A stretch of DNA of 64,000 nucleotides from Flectobacillus sp. BAB-3569 (GCF_002270355.1 NZ_NJFZ01000007.1:62001-126000), one strand, 5' to 3'. Counted from the stretch's first letter, positions 9,493 through 18,879 are shown. Notes: generated by a model not told the origin, from the sequence alone. Numbers and translations are program-made.

Positions 9493-10239
9493 ATGATAGA
9501 GATAAAAGACGTTTGTAAAGCCTTCAATGGCCGAGATATATTATTAGGAATCAGTGGACAATTCAAGCCAGGTGATACCTCCTTGATTATTGGCGGTAGT
9601 GGTACAGGAAAAAGTGTACTGCTCAAATGTATGATTGGGATTATCAAACCTGAGTCGGGACATATTTTGTACGATGGGCGTGATTTTCATAATTCCTCAG
9701 AAGAGATACAAAAGGATATTCGTCGTGAAATGGGCGTGCTATTTCAAGGTGGAGCACTTTTTGACTCTAAAACCGTTTTAGAAAATGTCAAGTTTCCATT
9801 GGATATGTTGACAAATATGTCGGAAAAGGAAAAAATCGATCGTGCAGAATTCTGCCTTCAAAGGGTAGGTTTGGAAAATGCGGGACAACGTACTCCTTCT
9901 GAAATTTCGGGTGGTATGAAAAAGCGTGTGGGTATTGCTCGCGCTATCGTAATGAATCCCAAATATCTATTTTGTGATGAGCCTAACTCTGGTCTCGATC
10001 CTTTAACCTCAGTCAGGATTGATGAGCTTATCAAAGAAATTACCGATGAGTTTGGAATCACCACCGTAGTTATTACCCATGATATGAGTTCGGTAATGGG
10101 AATTGGGGAAAGTATTATGTTTTTGTATAAAGGCAAAAAATTGTGGGAAGGCGACAACTCTAATATTCTTCAAAATACTGTTCCAGAATTAAACGAATTC
10201 TTATTCTCAAGTAAACTTTTACAGGATTTGAGAAAATAG
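9493..10239 (+). CDS. ABC transporter ATP-binding protein, MlaF-like
   Basis: This 248-residue ATPase has a Walker A loop GGSGTGKS (34-41), signature ISGGMKKRVGIARA (from about 138), Walker B LFCDEP (159-164) and an H-loop VITHD (about 196). The GGM-KKR signature and the PNSGLDP segment are typical of MlaF/Ttg2A ATPases, which drive phospholipid (MCE) transport at the outer membrane. The matching MlaE permease and MCE substrate-binding protein are not adjacent, so the partner must be elsewhere. The ATG at 9493 begins the canonical MIEIKDV. A longer TTG reading frame from 9397 overlaps the photolyase gene and adds an unconserved tail, so it was rejected. Confidence 0.92.
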   Translation: MIEIKDVCKAFNGRDILLGISGQFKPGDTSLIIGGSGTGKSVLLKCMIGIIKPESGHILYDGRDFHNSSEEIQKDIRREMGVLFQGGALFDSKTVLENVKFPLDMLTNMSEKEKIDRAEFCLQRVGLENAGQRTPSEISGGMKKRVGIARAIVMNPKYLFCDEPNSGLDPLTSVRIDELIKEITDEFGITTVVITHDMSSVMGIGESIMFLYKGKKLWEGDNSNILQNTVPELNEFLFSSKLLQDLRK

Positions 10240-10335
10240 TGTTAATGATTTGAAAATTTGATGATTTGAAAATTTGAAATTTTGAGAGTTGAGATAGAGT
10301 ATATAAATGGTTATTCTAAGATTTGTATTCTAGTT

Positions 10336-10532
10336 GTAGAGATGCAATGCTTTGCGTCTTAAGCCGAGTCAGACATAACATAGTAGTATCAAAAAAGCGG
10401 TTGGAAATTGTTTTCCAACCGCTTTTTTGATGAACATTTAGAGAATAATCCCAATTCTAAAATTCGGAATGATTTGATATTACTACAATGCTCAATGACA
10501 CATCTTTCGACGCAAGGCATTGAGTCTCTACT
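10336..10532. repeat. Inverted copies of the dispersed repeat flanking a hairpin (copy B)
   Basis: GTAGAGATGCAATGCTTTGC at 10336-10355 faces GACGCAAGGCATTGAGTC at 10509-10526, nearly its reverse complement. A terminator hairpin sits between them, so the whole 197-bp unit is symmetrical. It looks like a small non-autonomous or REP-type element. Confidence 0.6.
10388..10431. terminator. Bidirectional terminator between ABC ATPase and MoxR genes
   Basis: Perfect 20-bp stem (ATCAAAAAAGCGGTTGGAAA) with a 4-nt loop. Because the flanking genes converge and each arm ends in A6/T6, it can serve both. The design is almost the same as the hairpin at 7628. Confidence 0.85.
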
Positions 10533-10599
10533 ACTGAAATGGATGTTGAGAACAATCACTCATTCACTCCATCAAAAATTCACTCAATAAATGCTAAGA

Positions 10600-11565
10600 C
10601 TACACCAATTTCTTGATAATATCTTCTACAGAAACGCCTTCAGCCTCAGCTTTGAAGTTACGTACGATACGATGGCGTAAAATCGGTAATGCTACTGCTT
10701 GTACATCTTCGATGTCTGGTGAATATTTTCCATTAATTAAAGCATTGCATTTTGCAGCCAAAATTAGGTTTTGAGAAGCACGCGGACCAGCACCCCACTC
10801 CAAATATTGGTTAGTCACAGCATCGCTCAATTCTGATTTAGGACGCGTTTTGTGAACCAATTTTACGGCGTATTCTACTACATTATCAGCCACAGGAACT
10901 TTACGAACTAGCTCTTGAAAAGCTAGTATTTCTTCTCCCGAAACCTGTTTTTGTACTTTGTATTTGGTGGAAGTAGTTGTATTCTTTACAATTTCGACCT
11001 CAGCACGATATGATGGATAATCCAAATTGACCATAAACATAAAACGGTCAAGCTGTGCCTCTGGCAACGGATAAGTACCTTCTTGTTCGATAGGGTTTTG
11101 AGTAGCCAATACAAAAAATGGACGACTCAATGGATATTTTTTGCCCGAGACCGTCACTGCATATTCTTGCATCGCTTCCAAAAGTGCTGATTGGGTTTTG
11201 GGAGGAGTACGGTTGATTTCATCCGCCAAAATGATGTTTGCAAAAATTGGACCTTTTACAAACTTAAAATTACGTTCGTTATCGAGGGTTTCAGAACCTA
11301 CAATATCTGACGGCATCAAGTCTGGGGTAAACTGGATACGATTAAAATCGAGGTCCAGAGCTTCAGCAATTGTTTGAATCAGCAACGTTTTTGCCAATCC
11401 CGGAACTCCAACTAATAAACAGTGTCCTTGACAAAAAATAGCTGTAAGTAAGAGTCTAACAGTGTCTTCCTGACCAATAATAACTTTACCGATTTCTGAA
11501 GTAAGTTTTTGATAAGATTCTTTCAAAGCGTTTACCGCTTCCACATCCGACTTGTATTGCGCCAT
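10600..11565 (-). CDS. MoxR family AAA+ ATPase
   Basis: The 321-residue protein has a MoxR-type Walker A GVPGLAKT (53-60), Walker B IILADEIN (111-118), the downstream TPPKTQSALLEAMQE helix and the sensor segment ATQNPIEQEGTYPLPEAQLDRF. MoxR ATPases act as chaperones for assembly or activation of protein complexes, often with a DUF58/von Willebrand partner; none is next to it here. It follows two folding factors on the same strand (surA-like and parvulin/OmpA genes) but is separated from them by a terminator, so it is probably transcribed alone. ATG at 11565 gives the normal family N-terminus. Confidence 0.94.
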   Translation of the reverse strand: MAQYKSDVEAVNALKESYQKLTSEIGKVIIGQEDTVRLLLTAIFCQGHCLLVGVPGLAKTLLIQTIAEALDLDFNRIQFTPDLMPSDIVGSETLDNERNFKFVKGPIFANIILADEINRTPPKTQSALLEAMQEYAVTVSGKKYPLSRPFFVLATQNPIEQEGTYPLPEAQLDRFMFMVNLDYPSYRAEVEIVKNTTTSTKYKVQKQVSGEEILAFQELVRKVPVADNVVEYAVKLVHKTRPKSELSDAVTNQYLEWGAGPRASQNLILAAKCNALINGKYSPDIEDVQAVALPILRHRIVRNFKAEAEGVSVEDIIKKLV

Positions 11566-11925
11566 GCTTGTGATATTAACTATGTTTAGATTTTTGAACT
11601 CTTTTACTCCATGATATTATCCTAAAAATAGGTATTTTCTGAATACAGAGGTAATTCTTAGACGTATTGCTTCAAATAAATCATTGGTGTTACAAGAGTA
11701 TGATTGAATAGCGTGTACCGTAAAGTTAATCAAATAACCTGCCAATTTGTAGTGATTTGGTGGGGTTTATTCAAAACTTTCGACCAAACAGTTTGCTAAC
11801 GTCTTTAATGTCAAAGTTATTGAGTCATTCATTAAGTTTTTGGAAAACAAAAACGGTCAGCATAAAGCTGACCGTTCTCAATATTGCTTGGCAGTGTTAA
11901 ATTTTCAACTCTTTCAACACTACAT
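11566..11925. other. Intergenic region upstream of moxR
   Basis: AT-rich spacer between two minus-strand genes. The left part is presumably the MoxR promoter region, but no good TAnnTTTG box was found. The right part holds the hairpin at 11848-11876 that ends the SurA-like transcript. Confidence 0.5.
11848..11876 (-). terminator. Terminator of the SurA-like gene
   Basis: ACGGTCAGC at 11853-11861 pairs with GCTGACCGT at 11867-11875 over a 5-nt loop. On the minus strand the stem is followed by a T-run (plus-strand A-run at 11848-11853). Confidence 0.75.
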
Positions 11926-13272
11926 TTATTGCCCTGTGCCTTTCATGACGTTACAATCTTTGTATTCGTCCGAAATATAGATAAATACTTCACCTTTAGC
12001 TTTAGCAAACCATTCTTCAATAGCATTGTTACGTTTTCTGTTCAAAGTAATCGTTGCTAATTTCTGGAAGTCATCTTCCAAGTTTGCAAAGTGAGGTGGG
12101 TGTTTTGCTTTGTAGTACAATACTCTAACAGCAGTACGGCCATCCTCTGTACGGTATTGAATCGGCTTCGTAAGTGTTCCTACTGTCATTGAATCTAAAG
12201 TGAAATACAAACCAGATTCCATACTACCATCTAATGGCATTTTGATAGAACGTGTACTTGGGTCAATCAACATACCACCAGCATCTTGAGTACCTTTATC
12301 TTCAGAGTGTAATTGAGCAGCTTTTTCAAACTTCAATGAATCACGTTGTACCAATACTCTAATACTATCCAAATAGTTGGTTGGCTCTGTTAAGTCCATT
12401 TTCTGATAATCAGGACGCAACAAAATATGACGTGCATGGTATTCTTGACCACGAATCTCCAATAATTGAATTAAGTGATAACCAAACTCTGACTCAACAA
12501 CGTCCGACAATTGATTAGGTTTCAACTTTAGGGCAGCAGACTCAAAAGGCGCTACCATTTGACCACGTTTAGCAAAACCTAAATCTCCTCCACGTTTTCC
12601 TGAACCTAAATCTTCAGAATATAATTTGGCCAGTTCTGCAAAGTCTTCGCCATTTTCTACTCTACGTTTATAGTCTAGCAATTTCTTGATAAGCTCATCT
12701 TTTTGATTTTTGGTCACTTTAGCTAAGCGAACAATATGCCCTACTTCTACTTCTGAAGGCAAATACGGCAAAGAGTCTCTTGGGATAGATTCAAAAAACT
12801 TGCGTACTTCTTTTGGAGTAACTTTTACATCGCCCGTAATTTTTTCCTGCATTTTACGAGTAGTAAGCTGTTCTTTAATGGCCGAACGAAGCTCGTCTTT
12901 CAAAGATGCAATTGTTTTGCCATAAGCTTCAACAATGTTCTTTTGTGAGCCAAATTGTTGCTCCATTTGATCCATACGAGAGCTTAACTCCATTTCCACT
13001 TTCTTGTCATCGATCAGGACTGAGTCAATTTCGGCTTTTGCTAACATCACTTTACCAATAATCAAACTCTCAAGCAATTGGCAACGCGTAGGCGTATTTC
13101 CCTGTCCGCTTTGCAAATATTGCTGATACTGTGCTTCAAGTTCAGACTTAAGAATATAGTGATTGTCAACTTTTGCAATGATTTTATCAATTACCAAAGA
13201 TTGAGCTTGCATCGAAAAGCTCATCACCAGTAACAGACCCATCAATGAGAGTAAATAAAAGGGTTTCTTCAT
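11926..13272 (-). CDS. SurA-like periplasmic peptidyl-prolyl cis-trans isomerase
   Basis: A 448-residue exported chaperone. A signal peptide (MKKPFYLL...SMQAQ) precedes a SurA-type N-domain (VDKIIAKVDNHYILKSEL) and two parvulin (PpiC) domains at about 174-271 and 278-390. The GGDLGF and FGYHLI motifs are intact in the first. Such proteins help outer-membrane beta-barrels fold in the periplasm. The ATG at 13272 is chosen over a reading frame that starts 19 codons earlier, because only the shorter form puts the signal peptide at the terminus. It lies downstream of a second parvulin gene on the same strand, but hairpins at both ends suggest its own transcript. Confidence 0.92.
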   Translation of the reverse strand: MKKPFYLLSLMGLLLVMSFSMQAQSLVIDKIIAKVDNHYILKSELEAQYQQYLQSGQGNTPTRCQLLESLIIGKVMLAKAEIDSVLIDDKKVEMELSSRMDQMEQQFGSQKNIVEAYGKTIASLKDELRSAIKEQLTTRKMQEKITGDVKVTPKEVRKFFESIPRDSLPYLPSEVEVGHIVRLAKVTKNQKDELIKKLLDYKRRVENGEDFAELAKLYSEDLGSGKRGGDLGFAKRGQMVAPFESAALKLKPNQLSDVVESEFGYHLIQLLEIRGQEYHARHILLRPDYQKMDLTEPTNYLDSIRVLVQRDSLKFEKAAQLHSEDKGTQDAGGMLIDPSTRSIKMPLDGSMESGLYFTLDSMTVGTLTKPIQYRTEDGRTAVRVLYYKAKHPPHFANLEDDFQKLATITLNRKRNNAIEEWFAKAKGEVFIYISDEYKDCNVMKGTGQ

Positions 13273-13486
13273 TGTTATATGATTTCTTATGTAATGCTTA
13301 ATGTAATTAGGTTTAATCGCATGGCACAAACCTCATTCGCTTTCAAAAACCATAATTCATTCTAAAAGGAGAAGAATTCTAGTTTCTCAATTAACAAATT
13401 TAAGCGTTTTTATCCTCTAAACCTGTGGATAGCGCCGTTAAAAAATGTTAATTGGCCTTTTTGGCAACATTTATTGAATAGAAAAT

Positions 13487-13540
13487 CAAAAAAATAGTGA
13501 AACTGCCACAGAAATTCCTCTGACAATTTCACTATTTTGA
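13487..13540 (-). terminator. Terminator of the parvulin/OmpA gene
   Basis: AAAATAGTGAAA (from 13491) pairs with TTTCACTATTTT (to 13538), the stem continuing with one mismatch toward the loop. The minus-strand side ends in a long T-run. Confidence 0.7.
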
Positions 13541-13550
13541 GACTTGTATT

Positions 13551-15833
13551 CTACTCAATGATACGACGTACTTCGTTTTCGTTGATTGAAACAGGGTAAC
13601 GTTCTTTCAATTTCGAAATCCAGTTATCGTATAACTGCTTTTGGTAATCTTTGATAATTTGCCCACGCGCTTCTTGGAAAGTCTTGGCTCTAGGCAATTC
13701 CACTTTATTGATATCTATCCAAACTTGACGACCTTTTGACTCAAATGTCTGTTCGCCCACGGCCCAATTTGCTACATCTACAAATTCGTTTTCACCACGT
13801 TTAAAATAGCGTTCTTCTGCGGTAAGACTATTAGGCTTGAGGGTATTAAATCTTTTTACCACATCATCCATCGACGTTGAGAAGAACTTGATAGACACAC
13901 GCATATTCTTACTATGATCGTTTTTTGAAGCTGGTTTAAATTTACCATCATCTTTCTCAATAACTCTAGTAGCCGAAATACCTTTATTGATTAAGCTATT
14001 TACGATATTTCTAGCACGTTCTGCTGAAATATTTTCGGGCTCATCTGCATCAGAATTTCCTGTAATTTCTACCGTGTAATCACGATTCTTAATCATGATA
14101 ACTGCCAATTCGTAAAGCATTTTCTGAGCATCAGGCGTAAAGTCAGCTTTATCTTTTTCAAAATAAATTTCAGGGAAACGACGGTTCATAGGATAAGGTC
14201 CCTTCTGCAATACCTGCTTTGCCTGTTCCAATGTTTCTTTTCTATCTGTAGTAATCAATTTCGCCAAAACACGGTTGGTATATTGATAGCGATCTGGATT
14301 TTGTTGAAAAAATCTTACTTGACCCAAAGAATCCAAAGAAGGTGTCAAAACATACTTTTCGAACATTTCTTTTTGCAAAATTCCTTCACGGTACTCCTGC
14401 ACAACTGAACGAAACTCAGGATATCTCACTTCAAGATTGGCTTCTTCAAAAGCAATATTAGCCTGTTCTACAAATTGTTTGTACCAAGTATCTACAGATT
14501 TGTCTTCTACAACGCCCACTTTCAACATTTGGCGCTGTTGTTTTAACACAAAATCATAAAAGTCCTTCGTCTTGTAAGGCTTTGAGTTAATCGAAAATAA
14601 GGTCTTTCCTAAATAATCTTCTTGTCCTGTACGATCTTTATAGAATTTATCAAAGGCGTCTTGTTTGACCGAAATATATTCTAAGAAATTATTATCTCTC
14701 ACAAGTTTTTTGACCAAAGTACCTCTTGCCAGTGCACCTCTAGAAGCATCTGCATTGATTTTTTGGCGAATGTAAGGAGCGATTTCTTCAAATTTCAACA
14801 AACTTTTTTTCTCTACTAATCTAAAGATATGCCATCCCAAAGAAGTCTGAATGGGAGTTGTATAGTCGCCTTTTTCTTTAAGGGAAAATACTAAATCTGT
14901 AATTTTTTCATCAATCAAAGTACCTGCTTCGTACCATCTTCCGAGTACTCCTCCTCTCGACTTGGTACTAGCATCGTCAGAGAATGTACGACATACACCT
15001 TCAAATGGCTCATTTTTTTTGAGATAAGCATAGGCGTCATCAATACGCTTTTTGGCAGCAGCTTTTTCAGCCTCCGACATACTCGCTGACACCGAAACCA
15101 AAATATGCGCCAAACGTACCTTTCCTCTAAACGAACGACGATCTAAAACCTTGATAATATGATAGCCCTTTTCGGTACGAAAAGGCATAGAGACCTCACC
15201 TTTGGGCGTGTTATAGGCAGCAGATTCAAAAACATAATTGTTGTCTAACACAGCCAAATAACCCAAATCGCCTCCACGAGGAGCAGATTTAAGGTCTTTG
15301 GAATAGTCTTTGGCAATTTGTTCAAAAGCTTCCCCTCTTAAAATTCGAACACGAAGATTTTTGATTTCATCATACGCTGCTAATGTATCTGCAGGAGTGG
15401 CATGTGAGCTTATCGGAATAAAGATTTGAGCCACTCTCACCTCCTCTTTCATACGTTCATAAGCTTCTTGAATCAACTTTTCAAGCATCGCTTTATCGGT
15501 GAGATAAGGGATAGCTAGCTCTTTACGATAGGTATCAAGCTCGTCAACAAATGCTCTGGAAGTATCCAAACCAGCTTTTTCAGCCGCAAATACACTAAGT
15601 TTATAATTAATAAAATCTTGTAAAAATGCTTTGGAGTTCTCTTTTTTGACGCTGTCACTCTGGACAAGCTTTTTGTAAGTTAGTTCAAAATCTCTTGAAC
15701 TGATGATTTTTGATCCTATAGTAATAGCAGGCACTTCGCTTTGCGCCAGAGCCGTTTGCTCATGAGTCGCCAATCCAAAAGAGGCAGCTATGACCGTGTA
15801 TATTTTAAATAACTTGTTCATTCTTTCATTCAT
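13551..15833 (-). CDS. Parvulin peptidyl-prolyl isomerase with embedded OmpA-like domain
   Basis: A 760-residue exported protein. After a signal peptide (about 1-31, ending ALAQ) there is a helical PpiC N-domain, then two parvulin domains at about 132-231 (GGDLGY, KGYHIIKVL) and 237-342 (GGVLGRW, LGWHIFRLV). A long helical linker follows, then an OmpA/MotB-like domain at about 554-652: FEKDKADFTPDAQKML, ITGNSDADEP and SAERARNIVNSLINKGI. The final ~100 residues look like the usual C-terminal part of PpiC foldases. Family knowledge suggests outer-membrane protein folding; the OmpA-like part would tether it to peptidoglycan. Alternative start Met5 at 15821. The fusion is unusual but several parts agree. 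Confidence 0.88.
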   Translation of the reverse strand: MNERMNKLFKIYTVIAASFGLATHEQTALAQSEVPAITIGSKIISSRDFELTYKKLVQSDSVKKENSKAFLQDFINYKLSVFAAEKAGLDTSRAFVDELDTYRKELAIPYLTDKAMLEKLIQEAYERMKEEVRVAQIFIPISSHATPADTLAAYDEIKNLRVRILRGEAFEQIAKDYSKDLKSAPRGGDLGYLAVLDNNYVFESAAYNTPKGEVSMPFRTEKGYHIIKVLDRRSFRGKVRLAHILVSVSASMSEAEKAAAKKRIDDAYAYLKKNEPFEGVCRTFSDDASTKSRGGVLGRWYEAGTLIDEKITDLVFSLKEKGDYTTPIQTSLGWHIFRLVEKKSLLKFEEIAPYIRQKINADASRGALARGTLVKKLVRDNNFLEYISVKQDAFDKFYKDRTGQEDYLGKTLFSINSKPYKTKDFYDFVLKQQRQMLKVGVVEDKSVDTWYKQFVEQANIAFEEANLEVRYPEFRSVVQEYREGILQKEMFEKYVLTPSLDSLGQVRFFQQNPDRYQYTNRVLAKLITTDRKETLEQAKQVLQKGPYPMNRRFPEIYFEKDKADFTPDAQKMLYELAVIMIKNRDYTVEITGNSDADEPENISAERARNIVNSLINKGISATRVIEKDDGKFKPASKNDHSKNMRVSIKFFSTSMDDVVKRFNTLKPNSLTAEERYFKRGENEFVDVANWAVGEQTFESKGRQVWIDINKVELPRAKTFQEARGQIIKDYQKQLYDNWISKLKERYPVSINENEVRRIIE

Positions 15834-15959
15834 ACTAAATCAGAAAAACTTTCCTGACTTGTTCATTTTAACTGGCAAGCACAGTGGAATATTGTACAAA
15901 AAAACAAAAATAACAATAAAATTGAGATTAAGTCACGGCTGTGACTTATCATACTCCAC

Positions 15960-16712
15960 TTAGTTGGAAGATGATTTCTGAATGCTAGTCTTGATTAGTT
16001 TGAGTTGTAGGTCATACGTTAGCTCATACTGGAAGGAGTTTTTGAGGTGTTCTCCTTTAAATACCAATGGTACGGTATAAAGTGTCTTACCTGATTTGAG
16101 CTCCTGAGCTGACAATTGAAAAGTATTTTGCCCTAAAAGGTCGTCTTTATCAAAACGTTCGGCGGCTTTGAGCCCTAAACCTGCGGCTTGCAAACTACCA
16201 AACACGATGGCTAATGGTGTTTGATACTCTGCAATACTTACCATAACGGCAGGAATTTTAGCAATACCTCCAAATTCATTGATTTTTTTGACTAACTCTT
16301 GCGCTTTTGTATAATCGTCAATTTCATTTAACACGACAGAAACCAATAATCGCCCGTTTTCTGGAACGACCAACTCGATTGGCTTGAAACGCTCTGAAGT
16401 GAGAATTTGCCCTGCTTTGACAGACTCTACCCCAAACGACCCAGTAACTACCTGAGCAATTTTTCCTTGATCGTCAACAGCTGTTAGGGTATAATTTAAT
16501 ACTATTTCATCGGCAAAGGATAAATCTTCTTCCAAATCTACAGCTTTCAGCTGCTTTACTTGCATACGAGTTTGGTAGTCGGTTTTCACAATCGTTTCGA
16601 CAACTGGCGTGTTTTGTTGCGAAGTAGATTGAGTAACAGGTTTGGCGGTTTTGCACGCACCCAACGCCCATACAAGTCCAAATGAAGCGAAATACACTAA
16701 TTGTTTTTTCAT
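15960..16712 (-). CDS. Predicted lipoprotein of unknown function
   Basis: A 250-residue protein beginning MKKQLVYFASFGLVWALGAC. The LGAC lipobox predicts lipid attachment at the cysteine and an envelope location. The mature part is mixed alpha/beta, with no motif I recognise. It contains a run of beta segments (VLNYTLTAVDD, GRLLVSVVLNEIDD, LVFGSLQAAGLGLKAAERFD). It sits 126 bp upstream of the parvulin/OmpA gene on the same strand, so a role near envelope folding is possible but only inferred. The ATG at 16712 is chosen over a TTG three codons upstream because the signal sequence begins there. Confidence 0.7.
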   Translation of the reverse strand: MKKQLVYFASFGLVWALGACKTAKPVTQSTSQQNTPVVETIVKTDYQTRMQVKQLKAVDLEEDLSFADEIVLNYTLTAVDDQGKIAQVVTGSFGVESVKAGQILTSERFKPIELVVPENGRLLVSVVLNEIDDYTKAQELVKKINEFGGIAKIPAVMVSIAEYQTPLAIVFGSLQAAGLGLKAAERFDKDDLLGQNTFQLSAQELKSGKTLYTVPLVFKGEHLKNSFQYELTYDLQLKLIKTSIQKSSSN

Positions 16713-16924
16713 GGTGTGCAAAAAAATTATAGGTATCTCTATTTTTACGAAAGTAAGTACGCAAAATCAAATTTATTTTTTAGCTCTTGGCTTTCAGCTA
16801 TAGGCATTTGGCAAAAACATATCTATCGTTACTAAAAAACAATTTAACACTCTTTGCCTTTTGCCTAAAACACAAAACTTAAAATAATTCTGCACGAATA
16901 CTAAAATAGAGATACCACATGAAA

Positions 16925-17962
16925 TTACACGGCAGGTTCTTGCTGTGTGAGACAGTGAAAACTTCCTTGTCCCCAAATGATTTTATTAGATGGTAATCCA
17001 ATTACTGGACGGTCAGTAAATACCTGAGAAAGAATATCTAAAGCCACGTCATCATTTTTACAATCGAAAGTAGGTACCAATACTCCTGCATTGCAAATTA
17101 AGAAATTAGCATAAGAAGCTGGTGTTCTGAAATCATCTACGACCACTGGCGATGGCATTGGAATTTCTACAATATTCAACTGTTTGCCATTCAACAAACG
17201 CATTTGCTTGAGTAACTGAAGGTTTTCTTCCAAAATCTCGTGATTATCGTCGGCCTTATTAGGTTCTACCATTGTGATAACGGTGTCTTCATTAACAAAA
17301 CGAACTGTATCATCAATATGTCCGTCAGTATCATCCCCAACGATTCCGTCATTTACCCAAAGTACTTGTTCGGCACCATAGTAATCATACAAATACTGTT
17401 CGATTTGCCCTTGAGTTAAATGTGGGTTACGGTTTTCGTTTAACAAACATTCGCGACTGGTAAGAATCGTCCCAGCGCCATTAAATTCTACCGAACCGCC
17501 TTCCATAATAATACCTGGTGTTACATAATTCAAACCTCTATGTTTGGCAATAGCTGTAGGCAAATTATTGTCGTCGTCGAATGGAGGATACTTTCCACCC
17601 CAAGCATTATAGCCCCAATTGACAATCATACGTTCCTTTGTTTCAGGATTAATCAAGAAAGCAGGACCGTGGTCACGACACCAAGCGTCGTTAGTAGGGT
17701 TTACTAAAATTTCGATTTGATTAAGGTCAATTTCATATTTTGGTAACTCGCCTAAAATGAAATTTTTCAAGGTCTCATCATTAACATTCAAGCCTACTTT
17801 CTCACCTTTAGAGATAGCTTTGATAAGACCAAAATACTGTGAATACATGAGGTGGCGTTTGTTGCCTTGCCAAGATGCTTCATTATGTGGGAACGTCAGC
17901 CAAGTAGCTACGTGTGGATGCCATTCAGGCGGGAAAAAAAATCCTTGTTGCTTCGGAGTCAT
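16925..17962 (-). CDS. aguA: Agmatine deiminase / peptidyl-arginine deiminase family protein
   Basis: A 345-residue guanidine-modifying enzyme that converts agmatine to N-carbamoylputrescine plus ammonia in polyamine synthesis. Family motifs are complete: PPEWHPHVATWLTFPHNE near the start, WCRDHGP (D97), GDDTDGHIDDTVRF in the middle, and the C-terminal GSFHCLTQQEPA with catalytic Cys337. The usual partner, N-carbamoylputrescine amidase (aguB), is not in the window. A TAACTTTG box on the minus strand at 17983-17990, just upstream of the ATG, may be its -7 promoter element, though no good -33 box was found. Confidence 0.93.
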   Translation of the reverse strand: MTPKQQGFFFPPEWHPHVATWLTFPHNEASWQGNKRHLMYSQYFGLIKAISKGEKVGLNVNDETLKNFILGELPKYEIDLNQIEILVNPTNDAWCRDHGPAFLINPETKERMIVNWGYNAWGGKYPPFDDDNNLPTAIAKHRGLNYVTPGIIMEGGSVEFNGAGTILTSRECLLNENRNPHLTQGQIEQYLYDYYGAEQVLWVNDGIVGDDTDGHIDDTVRFVNEDTVITMVEPNKADDNHEILEENLQLLKQMRLLNGKQLNIVEIPMPSPVVVDDFRTPASYANFLICNAGVLVPTFDCKNDDVALDILSQVFTDRPVIGLPSNKIIWGQGSFHCLTQQEPAV

Positions 17963-18124
17963 GTCTACTTCATTTTAAACCGCAAAGTTACAAAAACCTT
18001 GCCTTGTAACCTGAATTTTCTGTACGCCATATCTTGAGGCAGTAAACTTAAATAACCAAACAGCTGATTAACAACCACTTACTGGCAAATTTTTAATAAG
18101 ATGTTAATTTTGTGAACATTCCGA

Positions 18125-18532
18125 TCAATACACTACTTTGCCTCGTTGAGTCTTTCTTTCAGCATTCTTCTTTTTGTCCTTCAAGCGCTCTGCTATCATA
18201 GCGGCTGTAGGTTTGGTGGGTTTTCTTTTAGGAGCAACGGTCAAAGCCTTTACCAATAGAGCTTTAAATTTCTTGATAACAAGTGTTTTATTCTTAAGCT
18301 GACTCCTATCTTCCTGAGATACCACAATGAGCTCACCCTCTGAGTTAATTTGATTTTTTAACTTTTGTAAAATCAAGGCTTTCTGAGATTCATCGAGTAA
18401 TTGGGAATTTACTACATTAAAACGAAGTTCTACTTTTGAAGAAACTTTGTTTACATTTTGTCCACCAGCACCGCTACTGCGCGAGGCTTGGAATTGTAGT
18501 TCGGGTAAAAAATCTATTTCTAAAATATTCAT
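18125..18532 (-). CDS. arfB: ArfB/YaeJ-type alternative ribosome-rescue factor
   Basis: This 135-residue release-factor-like protein hydrolyses peptidyl-tRNA on ribosomes stalled on truncated mRNAs. The catalytic GGQ is at residues 23-25 within SSGAGGQNVNKVSSKVELRF, the hallmark of class I release factor domain 3. The C-terminal ~30 residues are a lysine/arginine-rich tail (KKKNAERKTQRGK) that in E. coli ArfB enters the empty mRNA channel. No stop-codon recognition domains are present and the length is typical, so it is not a truncated RF2. Confidence 0.94.
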   Translation of the reverse strand: MNILEIDFLPELQFQASRSSGAGGQNVNKVSSKVELRFNVVNSQLLDESQKALILQKLKNQINSEGELIVVSQEDRSQLKNKTLVIKKFKALLVKALTVAPKRKPTKPTAAMIAERLKDKKKNAERKTQRGKVVY

Positions 18533-18879
18533 AAAGCCGTTTTTCGGAATTTTAATTAATGCTGTATTTTCAAACTGGTTAGAAGATGTTATATGTTAAC
18601 GGTGTATCTGCTATTTGAAGGCACTCACCAGAAGGATACCAATGATCTATTGAGTTAGTGGGCTTTTTGTACTTTAAGCGTTCAGGTATCGGCTTTCGGC
18701 GATGGGCTCTAGTTATTAACTCTTTGCCTAATGCCTAAACATCTTAAATCTTCTTTTGCACGATTACTTATTCATTTAATCTTTATCTTATTCTCAAAAA
18801 TTTCCGAAATCATAAATCGCTTAAGCACTAACTCACACTTGTAGACTACAAAACTCATTTAGCAGCTATTACTTTAAAC
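18533..18879. other. Intergenic region, word-repeat spacer
   Basis: Between arfB (minus) and dinB (plus). It contains GTTAAC-like and TTTGCCTAATGCCTAA words (about 18726-18742) that resemble spacers at 16780-16880 and 20940-21015. No gene or clear promoter was recognised. Confidence 0.4.

Larger units (their letters stand above)
10240..10599. other. Convergent intergenic region with inverted repeat element
   Basis: It starts with tandem GATTTGAAAATTT words (10246-10285). Then come a left repeat arm at 10336-10359, a 20-bp-stem terminator at 10388-10431, a right repeat arm at 10509-10532 and CACTCA/TCACTC words to about 10590. A 60-codon frame crossing it is judged non-coding. Confidence 0.6.

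Noticed and set aside
10408-10590. 60-codon open frame between the ABC ATPase and MoxR genes
   Set aside because: It starts inside the terminator loop and covers the inverted repeat; no coding character.
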